From: Actinomadura syzygii
Lineage (GTDB): Bacteria > Actinomycetota > Actinomycetes > Streptosporangiales > Streptosporangiaceae
Direction: 5' to 3'
Length of the DNA stretch: 64,000 nucleotides
Assembly: GCF_008085905.1 (NCBI RefSeq)
Contig: NZ_VSFF01000001.1
Location: 434,001 to 498,000, forward strand
Below are positions 7,733 to 16,738 of the stretch, piece by piece; within the stretch, counting starts at the first letter, position 1, and each line of letters starts with the position of its first letter. The translations under genes were made by a program, and so were the position numbers. A model generated the notes under the pieces. It made no database searches and was not told the origin of the DNA. It saw only the letters and a program-made list of their open reading frames with translations.

Positions 7733-8697
7733 AGCTGTCGGTGTCGCTGGGGTTCTGGCAGGACCGGCCGCCGGGCGAGGCGCTCGGTACCGCCGTCCAC
7801 GCCGACGCGCTCGGCTTTCCGGAACTGTGGATCGGCGAGATGGCGACCTACGACGCGTTCGCGCTCGCGACCGCCGTCGCCGCGCGGACGTCCGCGATCG
7901 CGCTGACGCCGGGGCCGCTGCCGGTCGCCGTCCGCGACCCGGTGATGATCGCGATGGGCACGGCGTCGCTCGCCGACCTGACCGGCCGCGCGGTCGGCGT
8001 GGCGCTCGGCAGTTCCAGCCCGCACGTCGTGGAGCGCTGGCACGGCCGCGAGCGGCGCGACCCGCCCGCCGCGCTGGCCGAGTCCGCCGCCGCGGTGCGG
8101 ACGCTGCTCGCCGGGGGCCGGGCCGACCTCGACGGGAAGGTCGTCCGCGTCCACGACTACCGGTTGCGGCTGCCCGCGACCCGCGCGCCGATCACGATCG
8201 CCGCGTTCGGCCCGGCCGCGATCCGGGTCGCCGCCCGGCACGCCGACCGGATGGTGGTCAGCCTCGTCACGGCGGTGTCGGCGGGACGGCTCACCGCGCG
8301 GCTCCGGGACGAGTCCGCCGCGCTCGGCACGGCGGCCCCACCGGTCGCGGCCTGGGTGCCGGTGGCCGTGGACGGCGGCGCGCGGGCCCGTGAACAGGCC
8401 CGTGAACAGGCCCGCCGCGCGGTCGTCGGCTACCTCGGCGCGCCCGGTTACGCGGAGATGTTCGAGGAGGCCGGGTTCGGGGACGTGGTCGCGCTCGCGC
8501 GGACCCGCCCGCACCCGTCGGAGCTGCTCGCGGCCGTCCCGGACGAGCTGGTGCACGCCGTCGCGGCGATCGGCCCGGCGGACGAGGTCGCCGAACGGCT
8601 CGCCTCCTACGCGGTGGACGAGATCACCGTCCTGCCGTGCAGCACGGACGACGACCCGTGCGGCGAACGCACCCTGCGCGCCCTGGCCGCGCTTTAG
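7729..8697 (+). CDS. LLM-class F420-dependent oxidoreductase
   Basis: A 322-residue TIM-barrel oxidoreductase of the luciferase-like monooxygenase superfamily, actinobacterial F420-using branch. Landmarks are the N-terminal strand MKLSVSLGFWQD, the WIGEMATYDAF segment, the GPLPVAVRDPVMIAM motif and VGVALGSSSPHVVERWHG, which match MSMEG_3544-type members. It is the last gene of the aromatic operon (4-base overlap with the dehydrogenase). Its stop overlaps the stop of the convergent polyamine-synthase homologue by four bases, leaving no room for a terminator. Its step in the pathway is unknown. Confidence 0.88.
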   Translation: MKLSVSLGFWQDRPPGEALGTAVHADALGFPELWIGEMATYDAFALATAVAARTSAIALTPGPLPVAVRDPVMIAMGTASLADLTGRAVGVALGSSSPHVVERWHGRERRDPPAALAESAAAVRTLLAGGRADLDGKVVRVHDYRLRLPATRAPITIAAFGPAAIRVAARHADRMVVSLVTAVSAGRLTARLRDESAALGTAAPPVAAWVPVAVDGGARAREQAREQARRAVVGYLGAPGYAEMFEEAGFGDVVALARTRPHPSELLAAVPDELVHAVAAIGPADEVAERLASYAVDEITVLPCSTDDDPCGERTLRALAAL

Positions 8698-10229
8698 GCC
8701 AGCGAGGCGCGGACGGCGTCCGGCAGTTCGCGCAGCCGGTGCAGCGGCAGTTCCAGCGGCGTCACGTCGTGCGCCCAGGGCGCGGCGTCGGCGACGAGGG
8801 CGCGGGCCTGACGCTTGGTCAGCCCCGGCCGGACGTCGATCAGCGCGTCCCGCCAGGTGTTGGCGACCTTGCCGTGCGCCCGCTCCAGCACCGCCCGCAC
8901 GACGCGCCGCGCAGGGTCGTCGCCCGGCGACCTGCGGACGGCCTCCACCACGGAACCGTCCGCCGTCACCTCGAACACCGGCTCCAGCACGGCGGCGACC
9001 GCCGTCATGTCCGGCGGCTCGGCCAGCACCACCCGCACCCGCTCGGCCCGCGCCGCCAGCAGGACGCGGACGAGCGCCCGCTCCATCCCGGCGGGCAGCG
9101 CGGCGGCGACCCCGCGCGTCCGCGCCGCGTAGGGCTTGGCGAGCCAGGTGCTCAGCCGGGCGCGCGGCACGCCCGGCAGGACCGGCTTCGGCCAGTCGCC
9201 GACCAGCACGTCCGGACGGAGATCGGCCAGGTCGTCCACCGAGGGCGCGAACCGGTCCCGCGACTCGACCGACTGCGGGCCCTGCGTGTAGATGGCGGCA
9301 CCGAACCGGTCGGCGCGGGCGGACGCGGCGGGCAGGCTCTTCGCCGTGGGACGCAGCACGTACAGGTCCGCGGCCGAACCGATGGCCTCCGCGCCGTGGT
9401 ACCGGTTGAAGTCCGGGTAGATGGCCTCGGACACCAGGTTCAGGTCGCTCAGCGCGTTCTGCACCTTCAGCGCCAGCGCCGGGGTCCGGTCGCTCGCCCC
9501 GTACGCGAGGAGGACGCGCCCGCGCGCCTGCTCGCGCAGCCCTTGGACGGCACGCGCCACGAACAGCCCGACACCGTCCGGCGTGTAGGGCGGGTCGGTG
9601 ATCGCCAGGTCCGCGTACTCGGAAGCCGACGGCGGAAGCCCCAGCCGCAGATCGGCCCAGCGCGTCGACACCCGCAACCCCAGATCGGAAGCACGGGCGT
9701 CGATATAGGCGAGGATGCGCTCGTCGACGTCCACGACCAAGGTCTCGACCTCCGGGTGGACGAGCCCGACGGCGAGCGAGGTCAGGTCGTGGTCGCCGAC
9801 GCAGAGCAGGCGCGTCCCGGGCAGCCAGAACCGCGCACCGAGCAGCAGCGCCCGCCGCACCACCGTGTCGGGCGTCGCGGCGACATGGTCGAGGACGTGC
9901 CGCCCGCGCGGCGCACCGGCGATCAGCTCGGCCATCCGCTTGACCACAGCGGCGTGGTCGGGCAGCAGGTGCTCCACCGGATCGGCGGGCGTGAACGGCC
10001 GGTACCGCAGCAGATCCCCGACGTCGCCCGTCAGCCGGAACCGGTCACCGGCACGCTCCAGCTCCAGGGCGGCGAGCAGGGCCTCCACGGAACGGCGGGG
10101 CGCGGCGGTCTCCCGGACGAGGTCCGCGAGCGTCCACCAGCTCCCGTCCGCGAGGAGGGTCAGCGCGGCGTGGACCCGCCGGGGCTCCATGTCGCCCGCG
10201 GCCGGAAGCGTCCCATCCTCGTCCCCCAT
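8694..10229 (-). CDS. Bis-aminopropyl spermidine (branched polyamine) synthase family protein with C-terminal extension
   Basis: A 511-residue protein related to archaeal BpsA, which adds aminopropyl groups to spermidine to form branched polyamines. An N-terminal winged-helix region (about 15-80) is followed by a Rossmann aminopropyltransferase core. That core shows CVGDHDLTS (compare the GD-D/E-D motif), VVDVDERILAYID and the catalytic-type motif TDPPYTPDG. Archaeal members are near 350 residues; this one has about 160 further residues of unrecognised sequence. It converges on the LLM gene. A shorter start at the ATG reading MEPRRVHA is possible. Activity on polyamines is inferred from family only. 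Confidence 0.75.
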   Translation of the reverse strand: MGDEDGTLPAAGDMEPRRVHAALTLLADGSWWTLADLVRETAAPRRSVEALLAALELERAGDRFRLTGDVGDLLRYRPFTPADPVEHLLPDHAAVVKRMAELIAGAPRGRHVLDHVAATPDTVVRRALLLGARFWLPGTRLLCVGDHDLTSLAVGLVHPEVETLVVDVDERILAYIDARASDLGLRVSTRWADLRLGLPPSASEYADLAITDPPYTPDGVGLFVARAVQGLREQARGRVLLAYGASDRTPALALKVQNALSDLNLVSEAIYPDFNRYHGAEAIGSAADLYVLRPTAKSLPAASARADRFGAAIYTQGPQSVESRDRFAPSVDDLADLRPDVLVGDWPKPVLPGVPRARLSTWLAKPYAARTRGVAAALPAGMERALVRVLLAARAERVRVVLAEPPDMTAVAAVLEPVFEVTADGSVVEAVRRSPGDDPARRVVRAVLERAHGKVANTWRDALIDVRPGLTKRQARALVADAAPWAHDVTPLELPLHRLRELPDAVRASLA

Positions 10230-10239
10230 CCGAGGGAGC

Positions 10240-10872
10240 CTATCGGCCGGGCGCCTCCTTGATCGTGGTGAGCGCCTCGTCCAGGGACAGGACGTCGGCG
10301 TACTTGGCCTCCAGGTCGAGGAGGTTCGCCTCGTGCAGGCGCCGGTCGCGGTCGCCGCAGGCTTCGTCCACGACCAGCGGGCGGAACCCGTGCTGGAGCG
10401 CGTCGGTCGCCGTCGCGCGGATGCATCCGCTCGTCGTCAGCCCGCAGATCAGCAGCGTGTCGATCCCGGACGAGGTCAGCGTCGCCGACAGGGACGTCCC
10501 GTGGAACGCGCTCGCGTACTGCTTGGTGACGACGGTGTCGCCCGGGGCGGGGGCGGCCCCCTCGGCGAACTCGCCGAGAGGGCTCCCCTCCTCGAACACG
10601 CGCAGCGCGGGGATCTTGCGGCGGAACAGGCCGCCGTCCGCGCCTCCCGGCTGGTACGCGACGCGGGTGAACAGGACCGGCAGGCCCGCCGCCCGCGCCG
10701 CGCCGATCAGCGTCGCGGACGCGGCGGCCGCGTCCTCGACGGGGGCGCGCAGCGGCGAGCCGTCCACCAGGTAGGCGCGGACGAGGTCGACCACCAGCAC
10801 CGCCGGGAACCGCCCGCACCCGAGCCGCCCGGCGAACCCGGACTCCCGGTAATCAGCCGCGAGATCGGTCAT
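10240..10872 (-). CDS. Isochorismatase-fold cysteine hydrolase, N-carbamoylsarcosine amidase-like
   Basis: A 210-residue amidohydrolase of the cysteine hydrolase family. The catalytic triad is visible: Asp in AVLVVDLVRAY, Lys in TVVTKQYASAFHG, and Cys in CGLTTSGCIRATATDA, with the expected cis-peptide region before it. The length and the YASAFHGTSL segment fit N-carbamoylsarcosine amidohydrolase/maleamate amidase relatives. The ATG at 10872 overlaps the HyuB stop (ATGA), so it is co-translated with a hydantoinase pair. In creatinine breakdown a HyuA/HyuB-type N-methylhydantoinase makes N-carbamoylsarcosine for exactly such an enzyme, which supports that reading. Maleamate or another amide remains possible. 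Confidence 0.85.
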   Translation of the reverse strand: MTDLAADYRESGFAGRLGCGRFPAVLVVDLVRAYLVDGSPLRAPVEDAAAASATLIGAARAAGLPVLFTRVAYQPGGADGGLFRRKIPALRVFEEGSPLGEFAEGAAPAPGDTVVTKQYASAFHGTSLSATLTSSGIDTLLICGLTTSGCIRATATDALQHGFRPLVVDEACGDRDRRLHEANLLDLEAKYADVLSLDEALTTIKEAPGR

Positions 10873-12764
10873 CTCCGCAGCGCCTCCGCCGACCGGACGT
10901 CGACCGGCGGGCGCGGCGCGGGAAGGCCCGTCTCGGCCTCGCAGTTGGCGAGGATCTCCGGGAGCGGCGGGCCCATGTCGAACACCGGAATCTCCGTACG
11001 CTCCGCCGCCCGCTGAGCGCGCAGCGCCTCGGTCGCGGCCACGTCGAGCACGCCGCCCTCGGAGCAGACGACGCCGTAGCCGTCGCGGGCGCCGTCCGGG
11101 GTGACGAGCCCGCGCAGCACCTCGACCGCGACCAGATCGGCCGGACGGGCCAGCGGGTCGCCCCATCCACCGCCGCCCCACGTCACGAAGTGGAGCACGT
11201 CGCCCGGCGCGACCGCGACGTCGTGGATCTTGCTGGGCAGCACCTCGCGCGTCCCGTCCGCGCGGTCGATCCACTTACGCCCGCGCTCGCCGGGACGCCC
11301 GCCGTTCACGCCCCACGGGTAGGTGAGCCAGCGGTCGTCGTGGATCGCGATCGTGCCGGGCTCCTCGAAGTGGTAGGCGACGTCGACGCCGTTGCCGCCC
11401 CGGTGCAGTCCCGCGCCGCCGGAGTCGGCGATCGTCTCCCACCGCTCGACGCGCAGCGGGTAGTACGACTCCAGGTACTCGCAGGGGATGTTGACGAACG
11501 ACGGCCAGAGCGAGTGCCCGTCCGGGCCGTCGCCGACCGGGCGTCCCGGCACGCCGCCGAACCCGATCGAGTAGAGCTGGAACCACTCGCCCGCCCGTTC
11601 CCCGGACGTGTAGTGCCCCGAGTACATGAAGTGCGGCGACGACGAGAACCCGGCCGCGTTCAGGATGTCGGGGTTGGTCTGCCCGAGCAGCCCGCCGAAC
11701 AGGTCGAACACGCGGCCGATGCCGTGGTTGCGGGCGTTGAGCGCGGCGGGCTTGCGCGGCTTCCAGAACGAGTCCTCGGGGATCGTGACGTCGATCAGCG
11801 GATAGAAGCCGTCGTTCCACAGGATCTGCGGGTCCGCCACGGTGATCACGTAGATCCCGAAGAACATCCGGACGAGGTTCTCGTTGATGAAGTAGTTGAC
11901 CGGGCCCACGGCCTGCGGCGCGGCGTGCGAGAAGTCCAGGTGGATCTTCTCGCCGTGCCGGGTGAGGGAGATCTTCAGCTCGTAGGGGCCGTAGCCGCAG
12001 CCGTCGTCGCAGATGTAGTCGGCGAACTCCAGCGTCCTCCCGTCCTCGAAGAGGGCGGCGAGCAGGATCTTCATCGCCTGGTAGTTGCGGTCGAGCAGGG
12101 CGTCCAGCGCGGACAGGTACGTCTCCACGCCGAACCGGTCGCACAGCTCCCGGACGCGCCGCGCCGCCGTCGTGCACGCCGCGACCAGGCCGTTCAGGTC
12201 GGCGCGGTTCCAGTCGGGCATGCGGACCTGGTTGAGGATGATGCGCAGCGCGTCCTCGTTCAGCTCGCCGCCCTCGTAGAGCTTGAACGGCGGGACGACC
12301 ACGCCCTCCTCGTAGATGGTGCGGGCGTCGGCGGGCATCGAGCACGGCGTCTTGCCGCCGACGTCCGACATGTGCCCGAACATCGACGACCAGCCGACGA
12401 GCCGCCCCTCGTGGTAGATCGGGACGACGAGCAGCCAGTCGTTCGCGTGGCTGATCGCCGCGCCGCACGCGTACGGGTCGGACGTCATGAGGATGTCGCC
12501 CTCGCCGATCGTCCCGTCGAAGTTCTCCAGGAAGTCGGGGACGGACAGCCCGAACTGCCCGACGACCATCTTCCCGGACGGGTCCGCGATCAGCGGGAAC
12601 TCGTCGTGCTGCTCGCGGATGCCCGGCGACAGCGCGGTGCGGAACAGCACCTCGTCCATCTCGTGGCGCGCGTTGCGCAGCGCGTTCTCGATGATGTCGA
12701 GCGTGACCGGGTCGATGTCGACCCGGCCGATCGGCTCGGCGTCGCTCTGCAGGATCTCGGCCAT
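10869..12764 (-). CDS. Hydantoinase B/oxoprolinase family protein (HyuB)
   Basis: A 631-residue beta subunit of an ATP-dependent cyclic-amide hydrolase (N-methylhydantoinase, 5-oxoprolinase or acetophenone-carboxylase-like). Landmarks are the N-terminal LDIIENALRNARHEMDEVL, TSDPYACGAAISHANDW, GHMSDVGG, the SGGAGLHRGGNG motif and the Gly-rich WGGGGWGDPLARP near residue 560. The ATG at 12764 shares one base with the HyuA stop (TGATG), and its own stop overlaps the downstream amidase. HyuA and HyuB normally form the enzyme together. The exact ring substrate cannot be read from the sequence. Confidence 0.92.
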   Translation of the reverse strand: MAEILQSDAEPIGRVDIDPVTLDIIENALRNARHEMDEVLFRTALSPGIREQHDEFPLIADPSGKMVVGQFGLSVPDFLENFDGTIGEGDILMTSDPYACGAAISHANDWLLVVPIYHEGRLVGWSSMFGHMSDVGGKTPCSMPADARTIYEEGVVVPPFKLYEGGELNEDALRIILNQVRMPDWNRADLNGLVAACTTAARRVRELCDRFGVETYLSALDALLDRNYQAMKILLAALFEDGRTLEFADYICDDGCGYGPYELKISLTRHGEKIHLDFSHAAPQAVGPVNYFINENLVRMFFGIYVITVADPQILWNDGFYPLIDVTIPEDSFWKPRKPAALNARNHGIGRVFDLFGGLLGQTNPDILNAAGFSSSPHFMYSGHYTSGERAGEWFQLYSIGFGGVPGRPVGDGPDGHSLWPSFVNIPCEYLESYYPLRVERWETIADSGGAGLHRGGNGVDVAYHFEEPGTIAIHDDRWLTYPWGVNGGRPGERGRKWIDRADGTREVLPSKIHDVAVAPGDVLHFVTWGGGGWGDPLARPADLVAVEVLRGLVTPDGARDGYGVVCSEGGVLDVAATEALRAQRAAERTEIPVFDMGPPLPEILANCEAETGLPAPRPPVDVRSAEALRR

Positions 12765-14827
12765 CAGCCCTCCTCGGTCAGCGGACGGATCAGCAGGCTG
12801 CCGCTCGGGTGGACGGTCGCGGCGTGCCCCGGCAGCACGAGCGTCGTGGAGTCCATCTCGGTCACGACGGCGGGGCCGGTCACGACGTCCCCGGCGAGCA
12901 GCTTGGAACGGTCGTAGATGCGGGCGGGCGCGGTGGCGCCGTCCATCCACAGCTCGGTCTCGCGGACAAGCGCGCCGGACGGGTCGCCCGTTCCCTCGGG
13001 GAGCGTCCGCCACGCCACCTCGGGACGCGGCCCGCTCACCGTCACCCGCAGGTTGATGACCTCCCGCTCGTTGCCGAGCAGGAACGAGAACAGCCGCTCG
13101 TGCTCGGCGTCGAACGCGGCGCCCAGCTCGGCGAGCAGGTCGCCGTCCACGGCCTCGCGGTCGACCTCGACGGGGATCTCGAAGCCCTGCCCGTGATAGC
13201 GCAGGTCGATCTGGTACGTCTCGGTCTGGTCGGCGCGCGGGACGCCCTCGTCCTCCAGCCGCTGCGCGGCGGAGTCGGCGAGTTCGAGGAGCGCGGTGCG
13301 CAGTTCGGCGTCGTCCAGGGTGGAGAAGCGGCGGACCATCGTGCGGGCGCTCTCGTCGCGGGCGCAGGTCGTCGCGTCGCCGTAGGCGCAGAGGACGCCG
13401 GGCGACGGCGGCACGATCACCGGCCACGACCCGGTCAGCCTGCCGAGCGCGTTCGCGTGCAGCGGCCCGGCGCCGCCGAACGACACGAGCGCGAACTCGC
13501 GCGGGTCGAAGCCCTGCTGGACGCTGATCAGCCGCAGCGCGCCGAGCATGTTCTCGTTGACGATGTCGACGATCCCGGCCGCCGCCGCCTCGACACTGGG
13601 GAGTCCCATCGCGTCGGCGACGGTCCGGACGGCCTTGCGGGCGCTCTCCACGTCGAGTTCGATCTCGCCGCCCGCCAGCTCCCGCGGCAGGTAGCCGAGG
13701 ACGACGTTCGCGTCCGTCACGGTCGGGTCGGTGCCGCCCGTCCCGTACGCGGCGGGGCCCGGGTCGGCGCCCGCCGACTGCGGTCCGACGCGCAGCGCCT
13801 TCGTCAGCTCCGGGACGTGCGCGATCGACCCGCCGCCCGCGCCGACCGTGCGGACGTCCACGCTCGTCGCCCGCACGGTCAGGTCGCCGACCGTCGTCTC
13901 CCGGCCGATGCGCGGACGCCCGCCGAGGACGAGCGCGACATCGGTGGACGTCCCGCCCATGTCGAAGGTGAGGAAGTCGCGGAAACCGGCCTGCTCGGCG
14001 AACCACACCGCGCCGGTCACGCCGCCCGCCGGACCGGAGAGCAGCAGCGCCACCGGGTCCTCGGCCGCCTTCGCGGCGCGGCTCAGCCCGCCGTCGCTGC
14101 GCAGCACGGACAGCGGCGCCTCGATCCCGCTGCCGACGAGGGAACGGTCCAGGTTGCGTACATACCGGGATACCTCGGGCTGCACGTAGCCGTTCGCCAC
14201 GGTCGTGACGGTCCGCTCGTACTCCCGCATCTCCGGCAGGACGCGGCTCGACAGCGACACCGGGATCCCCGGCAGCTCGTCGGCCGCCAGCTCCGCGACC
14301 CGTCTTTCGTGCGCGTCGTTCGCGTACGAGTTGATCAGCGAGATGGTGAGGGCCTCGATGCCCTGCCCGGCGAGGCGGCGCAGGGCGTCCCGGACGCGGT
14401 CCTCGTCCAGCGGGGCGACCTCCGCGCCGTCCGCCCCGATCCGGCCGGGGACCTCGACGGTGTGCTCCAGTTTCGCGAGCGGCTCCGGCTTCGGCCAGAT
14501 GATCCATCCGGCGAGCCCGCCCGGCACGAACGACCGCGCGATCTGGAGCACCTGGCGGAACCCCTCGGTCGTGACCAGCCCGACCCGCGCGCCCCTGCCC
14601 TGGAGGATCGCGTTCGTCGCGACCGTCGTGCCGTGCAGGACGTGCGCCACCTCGGGCAGGCCGATCCCGGCGTCCCGGCACACCTTGCGGATGCCGTTGA
14701 GGACGCCTTCGGACTGGTCCGCCGGGGTCGACGCCGTCTTCGCCCGGTGGCTGACGCCGGTCTCCTCGTCCACGAGCAGCACGTCAGTGAACGTGCCGCC
14801 CACGTCGACGCCTAGCCGATATCCCAT
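12764..14827 (-). CDS. Hydantoinase/oxoprolinase family protein (HyuA), ATP-binding subunit
   Basis: A 687-residue alpha subunit with an actin/ASKHA-like ATPase fold. The N-terminal phosphate loop RLGVDVGGTFTDVLLVD and the LHGTTVATNAILQGRGA stretch are diagnostic, followed by FDMGGTSTDVAL, VGAGGGSIAHV and FGGAGPLHANALGR. The length is standard. It is the first of three coupled genes (HyuA, HyuB, amidase) and lies 16 bases downstream of the CoA transferase gene, so all four probably form one transcript. Function is hydrolysis of a cyclic amide at the cost of ATP; substrate inferred only from neighbours. Confidence 0.93.
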   Translation of the reverse strand: MGYRLGVDVGGTFTDVLLVDEETGVSHRAKTASTPADQSEGVLNGIRKVCRDAGIGLPEVAHVLHGTTVATNAILQGRGARVGLVTTEGFRQVLQIARSFVPGGLAGWIIWPKPEPLAKLEHTVEVPGRIGADGAEVAPLDEDRVRDALRRLAGQGIEALTISLINSYANDAHERRVAELAADELPGIPVSLSSRVLPEMREYERTVTTVANGYVQPEVSRYVRNLDRSLVGSGIEAPLSVLRSDGGLSRAAKAAEDPVALLLSGPAGGVTGAVWFAEQAGFRDFLTFDMGGTSTDVALVLGGRPRIGRETTVGDLTVRATSVDVRTVGAGGGSIAHVPELTKALRVGPQSAGADPGPAAYGTGGTDPTVTDANVVLGYLPRELAGGEIELDVESARKAVRTVADAMGLPSVEAAAAGIVDIVNENMLGALRLISVQQGFDPREFALVSFGGAGPLHANALGRLTGSWPVIVPPSPGVLCAYGDATTCARDESARTMVRRFSTLDDAELRTALLELADSAAQRLEDEGVPRADQTETYQIDLRYHGQGFEIPVEVDREAVDGDLLAELGAAFDAEHERLFSFLLGNEREVINLRVTVSGPRPEVAWRTLPEGTGDPSGALVRETELWMDGATAPARIYDRSKLLAGDVVTGPAVVTEMDSTTLVLPGHAATVHPSGSLLIRPLTEEG

Positions 14828-14843
14828 GCCGTCTCCCGGTGGG

Positions 14844-16049
14844 TCAGACGATTCCGCGCTCCGTCAGCGCGTCGATCTCGTCGTCGGAAAGGTCCAGGAG
14901 GCCGCCGTACACCTCCCGGTTGTGCTCGCCGAGCGCCGGGCCGGGGTGCCGCACCGACCCGGGCGTCTCGCTGAGCCTGGGGAACGCGTTGTGCATCGGC
15001 AGTTCGCCGAAGTCGGGGTGGACGAGCCGTACGATCGCCTCGCGGGCGGCGAAGTGCGGGTCGTCGAACATGTCCTTGGCGGTGTAGATGCGGCCCGCCG
15101 GGACGCCGCCCGCGTGCAGCTCGTCCAGCAGTGCCCCGGTGTCGAGGGTGGCCGACCATGCCGCGATCAGCTCGTCCAGCTCGGCCATGTTCCGCCCGCG
15201 CTCGGCGTGCCCGGCGAAGCGCGGGTCGGCGCTCAGCTCGGGACGTCCCATCGTCTTCGCGAGCCGCGCGAACACCGTGTCCTGGTTCGCGGCGATGAGG
15301 ATCATCTCGCCGGACTTGGTCGGGTAGACGTTGCTGGGCGACACGTTCGGCAGCACGGACCCGGTGCGTTCCCGCTGGTAACCGGCCACGGCCCACTCGG
15401 GGAGCAGCGACTCCATCATCGCGAGCACGGCCTCGTAGATGGCCGAGTCGACGACCTGGCCGCGTCCCGTGCGCTCCCGGTGGTGGACGGCGACGAGCGC
15501 GCCGATCGTGGCGAACACGGCGGCGAGCGAGTCACCGAGCGAGATTCCGGCGCGCGACGGCGCGTTCCCCGGGTCCCCGGTCACGTATCGGATTCCGCCC
15601 ATCGCCTCACCGATCGACCCGTATCCGGCGCGCGGCGCGTACGGCCCGCTCTGCCCGAAGCCGGACACGCGCACCAGCACAAGCCCGGGGTTCGCTTCAC
15701 GGAGCCGGTCGAAGTCGAGGCCCCAGCGCTCCAGCGTCCCCGGGCGGAAGTTCTCGACAACGATGTCGGCCTTTTCAATGATCCGCCGCGCGAGATCCTG
15801 GCCCTCGTCCGTTCGCAGGTTGCAGGTGACCGACTTCTTGTTGCGCGCGACCACCGGCCACCACAGCGACTTGCCGTGCGGCTTCTCCCGTCCCCACTGC
15901 CGCATCGGGTCCCCGGCGCCCGGCGACTCGAGCTTGACGACCTCGGCGCCGAAGTCGCCGAGGAGCTGCCCGCAGAACGGACCGGCGAGCAGTTGTCCCA
16001 TCTCCACGACGCGCAGGTCGGAGAGCGGGCCGCGGGCTTCTTCGGACAT
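14844..16049 (-). CDS. Class III CoA transferase (CaiB/BaiF family)
   Basis: A 401-residue family III CoA transferase, which moves CoA between carboxylic acids through an enzyme-bound anhydride. Landmarks are LRVVEMGQLLAGPFCGQLLGDFGAEVVKLE at about residues 13-42, NKKSVTCNLRTDEG, VVENFRPGTLERWG and GSIGEAMGG. The family's catalytic Asp is expected near residue 165-170, where GISLGDSLAA occurs. The ATG at 16049 removes an N-terminal extension that is shadow sequence. It lies between the HyuA gene and the GntR gene. With the HMG-CoA-lyase-like gene opposite it, it suggests CoA activation followed by aldol cleavage of a branched hydroxy acid. Confidence 0.92.
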   Translation of the reverse strand: MSEEARGPLSDLRVVEMGQLLAGPFCGQLLGDFGAEVVKLESPGAGDPMRQWGREKPHGKSLWWPVVARNKKSVTCNLRTDEGQDLARRIIEKADIVVENFRPGTLERWGLDFDRLREANPGLVLVRVSGFGQSGPYAPRAGYGSIGEAMGGIRYVTGDPGNAPSRAGISLGDSLAAVFATIGALVAVHHRERTGRGQVVDSAIYEAVLAMMESLLPEWAVAGYQRERTGSVLPNVSPSNVYPTKSGEMILIAANQDTVFARLAKTMGRPELSADPRFAGHAERGRNMAELDELIAAWSATLDTGALLDELHAGGVPAGRIYTAKDMFDDPHFAAREAIVRLVHPDFGELPMHNAFPRLSETPGSVRHPGPALGEHNREVYGGLLDLSDDEIDALTERGIV

Positions 16050-16072
16050 CGATCCTCGTTTCCGGTGGGGGG

Positions 16073-16717
16073 TCAGGACGGGGGGTCGCGAAGCAGGACG
16101 GCCTTCGCGGACAGCACATGGGCTCGCATCACGGACTCGGCCCACGTCCCGTCCCGGGCGCGCAGCGCGGCGACCAGCTCGCGGTGGTGGGCGCAGCTCC
16201 GGGTGAGGTCGTCCGGCGAGTAGCGGTGGAAGGTGCGCATCACCAGCGGGAGCTGCACCACGGCGTTGAGCATGGTGACGAGCCGGTTGCTCGCGGCGGC
16301 CGCACGGGCGATGCCGTGGAACTCGGCGTTCAACTCAGCAACCCGGTCAAGGTCCTGTTGGTCGCCGGGCGCGGCGGCCCACTCGATGAGGCCGCACAAC
16401 TCGTCCATGCGGTCGGCGTCCTTCGCCTCGATCCGGGCGGCGGCGCGGCGCGCGGCGGCGCCCTCCAGCAGCATCCGCAGGTCGTAGATCTCTTCGAGGT
16501 CCTCGGGCGTCCAGTCCGGGACGCGGGCGCCGCGGTGCGGCAGCACCTCGACCAGGCCCTCGACCTCCAGCCTGCGCAGCGCCTCCCGGACGGGCGTCCG
16601 GGACGACCCGGTCGCCTCGGCCAGCTCAGCCTCCCCGAGCCGCGCCCCCGGCTGGTGGACGCCGCCCAGGATGTCGGCGCGCAACCGCTCGTAGACGCGG
16701 TCGACGGCAAGGACCAT
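16073..16717 (-). CDS. GntR-family (FadR/FCD) transcriptional regulator
   Basis: A 214-residue regulator. The N-terminal winged helix (about 8-72) carries GARLGEAELAEATGSSRTPVREALRRLEVEG-type sequence at residues 24-54. The C-terminal FCD all-helical ligand domain (about 80-205) contains the expected acidic/His metal-site pattern (RMLLEGAAARRAA, FHGIARAAA, SCAHHRELVAAL). The ATG at 16717 has a GGGAGG ribosome site; longer upstream starts lack one and would cover the operator. It leads the CoA transferase/HyuAB operon and faces the lyase gene. Identical-type palindromes at 16739 and 16813 are its likely operators. Confidence 0.92.
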   Translation of the reverse strand: MVLAVDRVYERLRADILGGVHQPGARLGEAELAEATGSSRTPVREALRRLEVEGLVEVLPHRGARVPDWTPEDLEEIYDLRMLLEGAAARRAAARIEAKDADRMDELCGLIEWAAAPGDQQDLDRVAELNAEFHGIARAAAASNRLVTMLNAVVQLPLVMRTFHRYSPDDLTRSCAHHRELVAALRARDGTWAESVMRAHVLSAKAVLLRDPPS

Positions 16718-16738
16718 CCGAACCTCCCGGCTCACTGA

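Noticed and set aside
14682..14827. Possible long fusion of HyuA and HyuB through the frame 10869-14681
   Set aside because: The HyuB frame continues upstream by chance through HyuA in another phase; HyuA motifs are in the 12764-14827 frame and the TGATG junction marks two genes.
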